From the NCBI GenBank assembly GCA_019648995.1, contig BLXT01008557.1, positions 492,318-521,516 on the forward strand: a stretch of 29,199 nucleotides of DNA. The letters are read 5' to 3'. Below, one piece after another: positions 1-10,890 of the stretch (within the stretch, counting starts at the first letter, position 1; each line of letters starts with the position of its first letter). The translations under genes and the position numbers were made by a program. The notes under the pieces were generated by a model that saw only the letters and a list, made by a program, of their open reading frames with translations, did no database searches and had not been told where the DNA came from. This stretch comes from Plakobranchus ocellatus (lineage: Eukaryota > Mollusca > Gastropoda > Plakobranchidae).

Positions 1-22
1 ATATATATATATATATATATAT
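1..22. repeat. (AT)n microsatellite at the window edge
   Basis: A pure alternating AT run occupies the first 22 bases and may continue outside the window. Confidence 0.9.
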
Positions 23-349
23 ACATACACTTGTATATGTACCTATCTCATATCAAAGCTATATTGGTGTCGCAAGCACTTATTTTGCTTTAAAAATACA
101 AATAAATTTTTGCTTTTAACGCAGGTCTATACATGCATGAATGTTGCATTTAAAGGTATTGAAGACGTTTCTCAATTCCTTTCTCCGTACACAGTCGTTT
201 TATTTTACATTGTTGCAAAATTCATTTTTCTTCCCTAGTTTATTTTTCTCGGGCTGTAATATGAGCAACACATTAGAGATACCTGACAAATGTAACACAA
301 AACAGTACAATTTAAGTCCACAATCTCTCCTGGTAGCGCCTTGTGTTAG

Positions 350-605
350 TATCGCAGTGTGTTAAAGAAAGTGCTGACCTAGCACTGCGTCTGCCGGCCT
401 TGCCCCCAATGTGGTGCCCGCTTGTCATCCTAACTGGGCAGCTGCCCGACTAAGCTCGAAAGAGAGCGCGTGAACTCTAGATTTATATCTAGTATCTCTG
501 TGTTTGCAGCTCACTTAGGCCGTTACTCAGAGACGCCTTTCGCCGGATATATTTAGCTTTTGCGGGAATGCCTGATAGTATGTTTTGAAAAGCATCCCGG
601 GTGAG
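350..605. other. GC-richer patch with a string of short hairpins
   Basis: Inside AT-rich intron, this patch is visibly richer in G and C. It holds CGCAGTG (353-359) pairing with CACTGCG (383-389), the perfect 12-base palindrome GGGCAGCTGCCC (436-447), GCTC/GAGC (454-467), and CTAGAT-TTAT-ATCTAG (477-492). It could be an old SINE or MITE body, a structured RNA or a regulatory island. No tRNA-type A/B box pair is clear, so I do not assign a class. Confidence 0.4.
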
Positions 606-2324
606 TGTTGGAAACGAAATAATAATATAACAGATTTTAATGTTTGTTTTTAATATCAACACACTTTTATTGGGAAGAAGTATTAGCTTTTACATATTTG
701 GTAAGCAAACATTCTCTTATTTTTAAACTATTGTAATTGAATATAAGACATTTTGATTATTTCCTCATATGGTAACATTAAGTGTGTGAAAATATTGTAA
801 ACAATCATTAACAATAACAGCAGGATCAAGTGTTCGTCTTTAACATTCTCGTATCTAAAAAGAAGTGTGAGGCTTTGATTTTACATAGTTTTAATTTCAG
901 CACTGTTATTATTTTTTAAATCTATAAATTTTATGTACTTCATATATTGGTTGGTAATAAATTTTTGTAACTTAAATTGGAAAATGTCTGCAGAGAATAT
1001 TCTTTTCACTGGACCTTGTATACATTGCACTCATGCATCGTGATGGAGTGCAGAAAAAAATTTATGAATATGTGTGCCTTTTTTCAATAAACAAAATGTA
1101 CTTTAACATAATTTCAACTTATTTTTGAATATACAAAAGAGGTGTCCAGTTTTAATAACTTCTTTTTTTGTTGGCCCCCTTTTATTTTGTGACAAACTAT
1201 GCCACGTTATGTTTATCTAGTGCAAAGTGACAAGAATAAGGTTTAATCCATTGCTTGGGAAGGAAAAAAAAAGCTTGTTTTCTATACTGCTTATTTTACT
1301 GCTTATGGATAATTAGTTTTACAAACGGTGTCACGATAGGGCTTCGTGCCATTCAGTTATATGTCTATCTGGACACTGACTCTAGCAAGTTCTTTTGAAG
1401 CAAGAGCAGAAATCACTCAAAGTCTTGCTGAAAATTGAACCAAAAGTTTATGAATTTGACTGAAGAACAATTCCACAACGGCAACGTTTGTTTCCACGAT
1501 TCTATAGATTTACAAGTTCTATCAATCTATCAGCAATCTCTCGAAAGAGATCTCAACCATCCTGTTATACCTACCGCTAACAGTTTTCAGGCAGTACTGA
1601 TACATGTATTAATACTATGGCTAATGAGACCAATATTACACAAACAGTTCATGCTAGAAAACACTAGAAATTACTATCTCAAACTTTCTGCAATCAAAAT
1701 AAGCTTAAAATATCGACAAATCAAATCCTTTCACTTATCTCCGCCTTACTGCAAACATCTCCAAAGGTTTCTAGTGGCATTCCAAGCTTATCTAGTCTCT
1801 AAGGTACAATTAAACAGCTTCCTGTGAATAATGTTTTTTGCTCCTTCAAAAACCTTCTAGAAATCCCAAGATCTAAAGTAATAAAAGAAAAATAATAATA
1901 GCATTGCTAAACTTAAATGGGCTTCGCCACGGTCGATTTAGAATTTGACAAGAAATTACAAGTAAATAAGGATCAGCCGCTCTGATTTTAGGTCTAGACT
2001 CTCCACACACGAACGCATAAAACTGTCACAGATGGATAAGAGAGTACCTTTCACCTTTGACTAAAATCTATTGTTTTATCTACCAACTAATAATTGGTAG
2101 ACAAAACTCACACTTAACCTCCCAAGGAAAAAAAAATCAAGTTAAAAAAAAGCATCTGCACATGATATTATACATAATGCATACACACTTTTATTTATAT
2201 TTTATTTTATATGTGTTTTCGTTTCCTCCAGATTACAGTTCCCAAATCATGAATAAAAGAATAAATTTGCACAGTATTTGATAATGTTGTTTAGGGACAA
2301 AATTTGAAAGATACTCTACATGCA

Positions 2325-2345
2325 TTTTCTTTTCCTCTCCTTCAG
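2325..2345 (+). promoter_or_regulatory. 3' splice site of the LMBR1-family last exon
   Basis: A nearly unbroken pyrimidine run (2325-2343) leads to AG at 2344-2345. It joins exactly where the family homology begins, which fixes the exon start in preference to any internal ATG. Confidence 0.8.
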
Positions 2346-2629
2346 GCATTACTAACTTTGATCTGTTGGGAAAATTTGGCAGCATGGAATGGCTCCGTAA
2401 GTTTTACATTATTGTCCTATACAATGCAGTGTTTGTCGTCTCCACTGCTTTATGCCTGTTTCAAAAATTCACGAGTCCTGTGTGGAGGGAGATCTGCACG
2501 CTTCTCGGCTCTGTGTTCAGCAGGATTAGGAGGGGTGAGGGTAGTGCTATTGTTGGAAGCCACAGCATCGGCACTGCAGTCAGTAATGGTGGTGTGAGAG
2601 CTAAGGGGGATAACCAGAAAGAGGAATGA
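2346..2629 (+). CDS. LMBR1: LMBR1/LMBR1L-family membrane protein, last coding exon
   Basis: LMBR1-family (LIMR-type) proteins are multi-pass membrane proteins. The vertebrate members are known as limb region 1 protein and as the lipocalin-1 receptor LMBR1L. After a polypyrimidine tract and AG (2344-2345), the exon reads ITNFDLLGKFGSMEWLRKFY and continues IIVLYNAVFVVSTALCLFQK. From memory of the family, this matches the conserved C-terminal block (T.FDLLG.FG...WL..FYI..LYN..F...T.LCL) containing the last membrane segment. A polar cytosolic tail follows, rich in Gly, Ser and Lys, ending ...GDNQKEE at a TGA (2627-2629). The first two bases (GC) complete a split codon, probably Gly, so the upstream intron is phase 1. 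The rest of the protein (about 400 residues in relatives) lies to the left of the window. The exon is about 93 codons, usual for this end of the protein. Whether the copy is closer to LMBR1 or LMBR1L cannot be told. The opposite-strand open frame here is a shadow. Confidence 0.85.
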
Positions 2630-4129
2630 CAAGGCCTTTCGAAGATTTTAGACTTTGAAACTGCATTTATGAAAATATGCCTGTATATTTATGTTGAGTT
2701 CATGTATTCATGTAAAGACATTTTAAAGAATTAAGTGGATCTTTTTTATTCCTGTAATTGTAAATTCCCTTCCACGCCATGCAATTTCTCTCTGGTTTTA
2801 ACATGCTGCTTGAGACAATTTGAAAAGATGCTCAAATATATAAAATGTGTACATGTATTTTTGGTAAGCATTACTCTCTGGATTTGACTTGTTTTTCTTC
2901 GTAAGCTTGCTGTGTAAGTATAAGTGGAAGGAAATAGGGATACACCTTAATGCAAACTATGTATGAATGAAAAAATTGGGATACAGCTTGATGAAAATTG
3001 TATAATATTTAGATGACAGGCGCATCAAACCTCTAAAATCCCTATTCACAGGCATTTGATAGGTTTGATACACAGGCCATCAGTGTGTGTGTGGGGTGTG
3101 GGTAAAAAATTTATGTACAGTTGTTTACTGTAAAACTGTTAAAGTTTTGTTTTGCAGGTTACAGTGTCATTTTCATAAGATATACAGTGCGGGTAAGGTG
3201 CAAAAACATCCCTAGTTTTGATCATTATATTGAATAAGGTTGTGATGTTTTTTTTCATTTGTTATATAAAATTCTAGCTGTCTCTTATGTATTTTGCCTC
3301 TGAATTTTCAAGACTGCTTTAACTTACGAAAAACTTCTATGATTATAAGTGTTTGTCTAAAAAGAAAAAGAAGAAGTACGTTATGATCATTGTTCCACTT
3401 AAGTCTCAAAATATCTTGTGTTTGGGAGACTCGAGCAATGTTAAGCATAATTTTATTCCTACAGAGAATGGACAATAACTTTCCGCACTTTATCAGATAT
3501 GTTACCGTAATTGGGCATTATTAATTATTTTGAAATCTTTCAAGCCTATTTCGTGCCGAGTGTGAGATTAGAAATAGTTAAATAATTTTGACTTGAGATG
3601 CTTCCTTTAAAAAAAAAAAATTTTTTTAACTTATATCCATATTCATTCATCTTTACACACTATCTTTTATTTTGTCATTTATTTATTTATATATATATAT
3701 ATTTTTTTTTACTGTTCATCTACTTTTTTATTTAATTTTTGTCTTTTATATCAGTTGATATGTTTTGTTTTGTCTAAGCCAGCAAATTACTAATTTTGAT
3801 GAACCTGTCTTGTTTAGGTACAAAAGACATAGATTTAATTTTTAACAATCCTAACAGTAACACTCTCGTTTCTCCAACATTCCCTTAAGATAGCTGTACT
3901 CATCCAGAAAATTGAAAATGAACTGTTCATCATAAGTCGAGCAAGACCTCTCCTGGAGAATCAACTTCCTCAGTTTCTGAAAATTTTCAACCCCCCCCCG
4001 CGAAAAAAAAAATCAGAGGCCCAAGGGGCTTCTTGAGCTGTCTCAGAAAGTTACAAACCCTTTTCTCTTCATTTCTCTTTAGGCTTTTCAATTGAATATT
4101 ATAAAACGCTATCTTAAGTTGTCATTTCC
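2630..4129 (+). other. Probable 3' UTR of the LMBR1-family gene and intergenic DNA
   Basis: AT-rich, with no open frame of interest on either strand. I see no AATAAA between the stop codon and about 4200. Only weaker A/T-rich signals such as TATAAA (about 2837 and 3255) occur, so the poly(A) site is not placed. A compound run of 9 C, GCG and 10 A lies at 3991-4012. A TTTA/TA low-complexity stretch lies at about 3680-3710. Confidence 0.4.
3680..3712. repeat. TTTA/TA/T low-complexity run
   Basis: ATTT units pass into alternating TA and then a T run. It is an ordinary microsatellite. Confidence 0.7.
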
Positions 4130-4960
4130 AGGGTTGATTGTTTTTTTTTTCCTTTTTTAGATTTATTTTTTGCTAAGCCTTGCACATTTTTTTTTTTGTT
4201 TCTCAATAAAAGGAATATAATTATTGTCCGTACACAGTAGAATTTTTTCTTTCTCTGGGGGCATGGCAGATAGAGTCCTTTAATCTCGCTTTCTTGCTTA
4301 ATACTAATATTTTCGAAACAACAATAAACAGTATGGGTGAAACTGGACATCCTTGTCATAATCTTTTTCTGGTGTTCATCATAATATACCGCTATAATAT
4401 ACATGAGGCAGGTTCAGTCAGTAAGACTTTTTTATTATGTGATATAGATAAATTGATTGCCAAAGTTGAACAGTGGCAGGACCTCTAGTGCAGTAGGAGC
4501 AGAAACGCTTTATGGTGGTCAAGGCTCAGCACAATACTCTCTGAATCTGAAATGAAATTGGATTTCTCTGTTTCCAAAATACCATCTATTTCTCTAAATA
4601 TTTCTGATATTGTTCTGCCTTTGACAAAGCTTACATGATTAGGATAAATGATAAGGTAAAATTTCTTATATTTGAAGTGCCATGGCTTTCAATGTTATCT
4701 TAGCTTATCTTACATACCATAGTGGCATAGTTGATTGGGCGATTCTCTGGTGACTTTCTCTTCTTGATAAGTTTCTGCACATATAACAAAGATGACAACC
4801 CATGTTTTGACAAACCCTCAGTCGAAAGTGCCGTAAGCTTGAAGTATGAAGGTTTGATGTATTGCTGACTGTTCTCCGACTATCTTATCAAATTCTCCTC
4901 TCTTTCTAAATGATGCAAGGTCATCTCAGAGGGTGGCCTGTAAGGCATATATTTATTCCA
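4130..4960 (-). mobile_element. LINE relic, L1/Tx1-type reverse transcriptase fragment
   Basis: Read on the - strand, pieces of a non-LTR reverse transcriptase appear in the right order. A linker and RT0-like part lies at 4780-4950. KKRKSPENRPIN (about 4731-4765) corresponds to the usual KK..K.P...NWRPI block. SFVKGRTISEIFREIDGI (about 4580-4635) corresponds to the GFVKGR..EN.R.I block. LSLDHHKAF (about 4503-4530) corresponds to the L.D..KAFD motif. QGCPVSPILFIVVSKILVLS (about 4296-4355) corresponds to the QGCP.SP.LF motif. The following region, where the catalytic YADD should be (about 4225-4250), reads CVRT/CTDN-like and has lost the motif. Frames change between blocks and stops occur, so the copy is dead and old. 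No endonuclease or 3' tail is recognisable. The motif wording is of the L1/Tx1 superfamily; the exact clade is uncertain. Confidence 0.75.
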
Positions 4961-6750
4961 AATTTACCCACCTTTTTAGCAAGACAGTCATTGCATATTC
5001 ACTGCAATCAAGTTTATGTCAAAAGAGAGATCGATATTTTGTTACTGTAATTCAACATTCCTGTAGTCCTCAATATAAAATTCTATAGGAGAGTGAACAT
5101 GATTCCAAACAAAAACATTTCGTTCAATTTTTACAAAATTTCAGCCATAGCTTGATATAGTTATAAGCTCATGCTTAATGTTAGCTGCGTCTCTGGTGAG
5201 TGCAAACTGCTCATTTTTAGGCATTCAACATTTTTATTTTGTCCCCCTCAGAATGTTTTAAGGGAACTGAATACTACTTGAAGAGAAAGAGAGTCTGATG
5301 GTTAATTTCTAAAAATTGTAAGGTTGCTTACCATATTGTGCTCTTTAAACAACATTGCCCATTCTCGTTGTGTGGTGATCTGAATCTGATGTGAATTTTT
5401 TTTTTTTTTTTTTACTGCTTTTGAAATCACATCTTACACAGAATGATTGTCTTTTCAGATGTCACTTCTCTGCCAAACATAGTGTATTATGTCTTGCCTG
5501 TGTGATTGGATATCCTTTGCATACCAACCATTTTCGCCATGTAAAGGTTCCACATTACAGAACAATTCACCATAGGAGAAATCTGAGGCAGATGAATTGT
5601 CCTTGCAAAACCTTGAATCTAGTAGGAAATAAGAAGAAATTTAAGTTTTAAGAGTAGAATTGGAATATAACACAACTATACCACCTTTGCTGATGTACCA
5701 AGTTCTTTGGACAAAGGAGAACTAATGACAGTGTGTCTCTCCGAATCTAGTTTCAGGTACTTATACTGATGTGAACAATAATATCAAGGATCGAAGTATA
5801 TTCATCCACTTCACTCTTTGATTCATAACCTGCCTGTTTTTTTCTAATGGCCAGGTTAGAGCTGTCTCAGAGCTCCAATCATGTTGGAACAATTTAAAAT
5901 TAGAAATGCAATTGGGTTACTCTAAAATAAAAGCTTATAAAATGTGATTGTGATGATAATTTTCCGCCAATTGGCTGAAATTCTCTTTTTCTCCCTTTCA
6001 CCAGAGGCTTTCTTCTTTGTCATAAGTTAAAGCTTTAAATCAGCTTCCCCACCCTGCCTGAATATTTGATATCAAAATCAAGCTTTCTTTTTCGAGAGGT
6101 GTGAAGGCTGTTGTCATGCATGATTTGAATTGACGAAAAAGTTTCCTTACTTTTGACAATTTTCTGTTATCATCACTGTTAAACGTGTAATTTGAAATTT
6201 ACTCTCGAGTCAATAATTTTTTTCCCTGTAAAATCTGAAAAGAGCGCTGTCTTACTCTAAATCTATGTCTTAGCACAGGTGTTGATTGAGTTCTTTTAAG
6301 TAGACATAATGAATTGAAGAGGCGAAACTCCAGGTCTTGCACTAATCGAAGAAAAGTTTATTGGCTTGAAGAATCAGCAAATGAAAAATTTCATTATATA
6401 ACAAAAGTTCAATCAGTCGAGATCTAACAATTCATCTTGCAAAATTTGATAAGATCTAACATTTTACCAGTCAGCTAACAACCTTGGAATTCGGTCTTCA
6501 GTAATATGCAACTATCCATACTGCACTAGCAGTAAATCCTGGAGCAAAAGACGAGAACATTATCTTGTACCTCACTCTACACCACTTGCATACATGTAGC
6601 TGGCCTAAACTAAAGCGCCGAAAGAGACTCAGAAATCTATCCTCATTGAATATAAGGGGCTGTTCAAAATATAATCTTACATCTTTTTTTGGGACTTTTT
6701 GATATCCCTTTCGTAATATTACATTGTTGACCTGTGATAGTATTGAATTA

Positions 6751-6786
6751 TAACAACAACAACAACAATGAAAATAATAATAATCG
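6751..6786. repeat. (AAC)n followed by (AAT)n microsatellite
   Basis: Five to six AAC units run into AAT units. It is an ordinary compound microsatellite. Confidence 0.85.
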
Positions 6787-7574
6787 TCGATTAACTTATT
6801 AAGCGTTAACTGTAGTTTGAGAATTGTCTTTTTCAAAATGTTAAATGAACATTGCAATTGCATGTACGCAAGGTGGTTTTTCTGGCCTTTTGGGCTAGGT
6901 CTTTGCTCATTCTCTTTACAAGGCTGTAGCGGACAAATGCCAAATGTGCATTCTTCTTGAGATGCAGGTAAGAAAGCAGCCGAGAAAAGTTGAAAGTTTG
7001 AAGGAGTATAGAATGCGTACTGTTTCTAGAAAACCACTATTACACTATTACAGGTCATTTTTTTAATGTGTATTTCTACGTCTAACCGGAGAATAGATTT
7101 TGTTGGAACCTAAGGGCCTCAAGCTCTCAGCAATCATTGAATATGCAAATTGGTAGATATCAAGATGACGAAAGAATTTGAATAAATTTCCAAAGCAGTG
7201 ACTTACTGTCGCAGTCTTAAATTATATTTTAGGCTTACTACTTTGTGGCAAGATCAAGATTCAACTTTCGATTATCTTGTGGATTAAAAGTGAGCTAAAA
7301 GTGAATTCTGAAGTTAAACTTAGTTCTTTGATCAGTGTAACAGTGTGGACATCTCGTGACAATAATAATTACAATAATATAACAATAATATGACATTTAA
7401 TATTGTTAATACCATAGTTCAATCACTGTGTTGGGGAGCAGGTCCCTTAAAATATATATATGGATCAACACTGTCTATCAACGGTTACACGCAACTTCAC
7501 AACTATATCGACTGCACGAGAAGGTCACACCAAATAAAAGGCAGAACACCGGGGATAGGCGACAGGAAACTTAT

Positions 7575-7602
7575 ATTATAATAATAATAATAATAATATA
7601 GA
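7575..7602. repeat. (ATA)n microsatellite
   Basis: A run of about eight ATA/AAT trinucleotide units. Confidence 0.85.
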
Positions 7603-7734
7603 GAAGTAGGGAAGTCACACAAAGAAGTAGACAGAAAGATATGAGGCGAAAAATAATCAGAATCTGCGTTACGAAATCTTATACCGTTAAATAAGTTAGT
7701 ACATGCTAATTCACTCACAAGGAACTCTCCTCCA

Positions 7735-7890
7735 AGATACTACCTCATAGATCAATAGACTGATTGATACAACCAATAGATGTAAATTAATAGATACGAT
7801 CTTTAGATCTAACTTAGAGATATAATCTACAGGTACAATTAATAGATATACTCTACAGATATAATTAGTAGATATAATTAATATATATTT
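7735..7890. repeat. Degenerate A/T minisatellite
   Basis: A unit of about 13 to 17 bases resembling AATAGATATAATT recurs, with substitutions and spacers, up to about 7885. On the - strand it reads as a hydrophobic open frame (7711-7926), which is a by-product of the repeat. Confidence 0.55.
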
Positions 7891-8566
7891 ATGTTCACTC
7901 GCACAAGCACACGCTTCTAAACTCAATCCATATCCGTTGAACTTGTAGTAGAATAAGGGTACTCAGATGTCCAAATAAACAAATGTCCAAATACTCGGTT
8001 CCGACACAACCTTGATTCCGCTCAACTGTCCATGACCTACACAGGGATAAAAGTCCGGGCTCCAGATGTTCACTTAATAGTTCTCCGTCAATTACCAGTC
8101 CAACTGGATTCAGGTATTTACGTTCTTAACACTGTCACTGAGACTCCATACTCAACCATAACATTGTTAGCTGCCTACTGTCACCATTCAACCACTACTC
8201 CACACAGGACGATAGCCCCTACGCGAGGGACAATGAAGGTAATACAATACCGTTCTCAAATTTTGTCATTATTCCAGTTTCACATAAATTCATAGACTTT
8301 ATACATCAGTCTGCATAGGCACACAGCCTCAGGAAATATCACAAAACTTAGATCGCCACTACTCTGCGATCATTCAGCAGGTCCCATGGTAGGGAGATTA
8401 AAATATACTATCTGCAGTCAACGAATCCGCCACAAACTGCGCCAGGATAGTTTCATGACTCCTCAGTAAGAGCGATAAAATAGGAGTGTTTCTCTTGCAG
8501 CCAAAATCCCGCCAATCTGCAGTCCCGTCCGGCTTGTGTTGTCACGAGCTCTGAACTACCAATCAC

Positions 8567-8580
8567 CACACACACACACA
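8567..8580. repeat. (CA)n microsatellite
   Basis: Seven CA units without interruption. Confidence 0.85.
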
Positions 8581-9249
8581 CCAAACATTCAACTGTACTC
8601 AGCTAACATAAAAACATGACTACATTAGTCCTAACACACTGCTCTATATACTTTACATACATATTTGTGAAAAACATTCATATGCACATACATGTTTAAA
8701 TGCAGTTCTACATTTATACAGATAATTAAGTTAACCATTCTAACTGGCAAAATGGAAATTAAAGATCAGAAAACACCGCTTAGCTCAATAATTATACTGC
8801 ATTCGAATAAATTCAATGTTTTAAATTCCAGAATTGGACAGATCGCCAAAGTCTCGTCGGACAAAACCATGCCAACCACTCAAGAATCCAAAATTCAACA
8901 ACAAAAAAAAATATATATATATAATACGACACACAGCAGAATACCTCTCACAACTCAATGAAAATGTCCAGACCAAAAAAACAAAAAAACCTGACAACAA
9001 CGATACATCATGTCACTTAAAAACAAGAACATGATTGCTACATAATAGCATCAAAATATAGACCAACGTATCGTAATTCCATAGAAACCGTTAACGAGTC
9101 ATACGATTAGAATTGAACTAAATAAACACCCACTAGCTATTCGAATGTTGTAAAACAACTATGGATCCGTTAGGTAATCCGAATTACATGTATGTTAAAG
9201 CTGCATGTTGATGGCAAAGTCAAACTGGGGTTTTCTCTGGTAATCATAA

Positions 9250-10890
9250 TTAACAGAGGCGGGACAATGCGTCAGCTTGTACGTTCTTATTTCCTGGGAT
9301 TGGGACTATGTGAAATGAGTACTCTTGTAGGGATAAAGCCCAAAGCATCAAACGAGAGTTTTTAGGAGCACCAGCCTTGAGAAAAGACAAGGGTTTATGG
9401 TCAGTTTGTAGCACAAAGGTGCGGAAAGCCAGGAATTTGGAAAACTGGCGAACAGCAAAGATGATTGCTAAGCATTCATGTTCAATAACGGAATAGTTAC
9501 ATTCTCGAGGACTCAGTCTTCGGCTGGCATATCGGCACGGCATCAAATGCTGGTTTCTTTCTTGTAAGAGAACAGCACCAAGGCCAGTGTCAGATGCGTC
9601 AGAGCGCACGACAAATTGCTCGTTAATATCGGGTATGATCAAAATTGGGTCTGAAGACAACAGATCCTTGATGGTATCGAAAGATTGTTGACAGGACTGA
9701 TTCCAACTGACCTTCTCAGGTGAACCTTTACGAACAAATTCGTCAAGGGGGCTGCAATGGAAGCAAAATCAGGGAGAAAGGCGCGATAGTAATTCAACAT
9801 TCCCATAAAGCTGCGAACCTGTTTCTTAGTTGTCGGAACTGTCAAATTGATAAGCTTGGACACTTTGTCCTGAACCGGAGCAAGAGTGCCATAGGAAATC
9901 ATATGCCCCAAAAATTCAGTCTTGCTGAAGCCGATAGACAGTTTCGCAGGATTGGCATGTAAACCATGCTGACGAAGGAGCGAAAACAACGTTCTGAGGG
10001 CAGTGAGATGTCCGGACCAAGAACGTGTATGCGTCATTGTGTCATCAAAGTATGACAGAAAGTTCTGTCTGTCGCCAGTAACTAAGCGCATGAGTCTGCA
10101 GAAGGTTGCGGGGGGAGTAACTAAACCAAAAGGCATGCGGGTCCACTGCATTAGACCTAAGGGAGTTTGGAATGCCGTGAATTTTTTGCTATTTTCCTCT
10201 AAGGGGATCTGCCAATAAGCTTTAACCAAATCGCAGGTAGAGAAGATTTCTGATTTTGACATTTGCATAAACAAATCCTCTGGCAGAGGAATATTCTCAC
10301 TGTCAAAAATGGTAAAAGAATTCAGTTTTCTGAAATCAATGCTTCTTTACACAAGGATCCATCCTTTTTCTTGACAATAACAACTGGTGAACAATATGGG
10401 CTTGTCGAGTGTTCGATCACCCCTAAGGACAACAGTTGAGATATTTCTGTCTTAAGAAATACTTGTGACGCAAAAGGAAGAGGATAAGGTTTAATCCGAA
10501 TAATTTCATTTGTTGACAACCTAATGACATGATGTATCGTTGTTGTCAGGCCCGGAAGCGAAGTCAATATGTCCTGAAATTCTGTGAGAAGTTCTTTGAC
10601 CTGTTGAACCTTAGCAGAGTCTAGGCAGGGATTAATATTAACCCTCAACGTTTCGTCATGAGACAAGGAAGGGGTGGGGATGCTAGAACCAAACTCTGCA
10701 ATAGAATCCTCAGTGACCGTGGAAACATATGCAGTGGTAGCAATATCATTCTCTGCAGTCATGGATGGTGACATCTCAGACGGCATTTCAATGTCTTCAG
10801 ATCCGAATGGGAAGATAAGTGGATCGAACTCCATACTAGCGTGTACAAAAGGGAGGAGTGCAGGCTCAAAAGCAGTTGGGCAGTCTTAGC
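9250..10890 (-). mobile_element. Ty3/gypsy LTR-retrotransposon pol fossil (RT and RNase H)
   Basis: A fossil pol fragment of the Ty3/gypsy group on the - strand. In order it holds a stretch of the protease-RT linker and the start of RT at the high-coordinate end, the RT fingers/palm and connection in the middle, and an RNase H-like part at the low-coordinate end. That last part closes with the ADALSR wording typical just after gypsy RNase H. Gag, protease, integrase and LTRs are not recognisable next to it, so this is a partial copy. It is broken, with roughly two or three interruptions. Long readable stretches remain, so it is probably younger than the two LINE relics here. It is an unlikely source of any host function. 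The + strand open frames across it are shadows. Confidence 0.88.

Larger units (their letters stand above)
1..2345 (+). other. Probable last intron (3' part) of the LMBR1-family gene
   Basis: No earlier LMBR1 exon is recognisable here. The family block that normally comes just before the last exon (a membrane segment ending in a Leu-Ser-Arg-Thr-Leu-Gly type sequence) is absent in all + frames. The stretch is AT-rich, opens with an AT dinucleotide run at 1-22, and ends in a strong pyrimidine tract and AG at 2325-2345. A GC-richer patch with several hairpins sits at about 350-605. The open frame at 1435-1827 resembles nothing I know and has no splice or codon signature, so I treat it as chance. 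That this is intron follows from the exon at 2346. It could also contain an unrecognised element. Confidence 0.6.
4961..9249. other. Gene-poor stretch with microsatellites
   Basis: No product can be assigned on either strand. I looked for the endonuclease of the LINE to the left and for integrase of the gypsy relic to the right and recognised neither. A T run at 5398-5414 inflates the open frame at 5391-5651. The part from about 7900 to 8640 is somewhat less AT-rich and changes texture, and could be an unrecognised element body or LTR remnant. I found no second copy in the window that would prove terminal repeats. Confidence 0.4.

Noticed and set aside
141-365. 74-codon + strand open frame rich in Phe and Leu
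   Set aside because: Composition follows the T-rich DNA. No splice signals or homology.
1435-1827. 130-codon + strand open frame
   Set aside because: No family resemblance, its start is not a clear ATG, and it lies in what should be intron. Chance opening is plausible at this length.
5042-5060. 15-base match to the gypsy fossil at about 9789 (GTAATTCAACATTCC)
   Set aside because: Flanks do not match in protein or DNA. A 15-mer match is expected by chance in AT-rich DNA of this size.
5391-5651. 86-codon + strand open frame
   Set aside because: Begins in a T run that supplies a false hydrophobic start. The remainder resembles nothing known.
7711-7926. Hydrophobic - strand open frame that looks like membrane segments
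   Set aside because: It is the translation of an A/T minisatellite, which yields Ile/Leu/Tyr/Val in most frames.
7353-8548. Perfect 10-base inverted pair CTCGTGACAA / TTGTCACGAG that could bound an element or LTR
   Set aside because: One such pair is expected by chance at this distance in 29 kb. No second LTR copy, primer-binding site or target-site duplication was found.
10003-10889. + strand open frames across the gypsy fossil
   Set aside because: Shadows of the - strand pol sequence.
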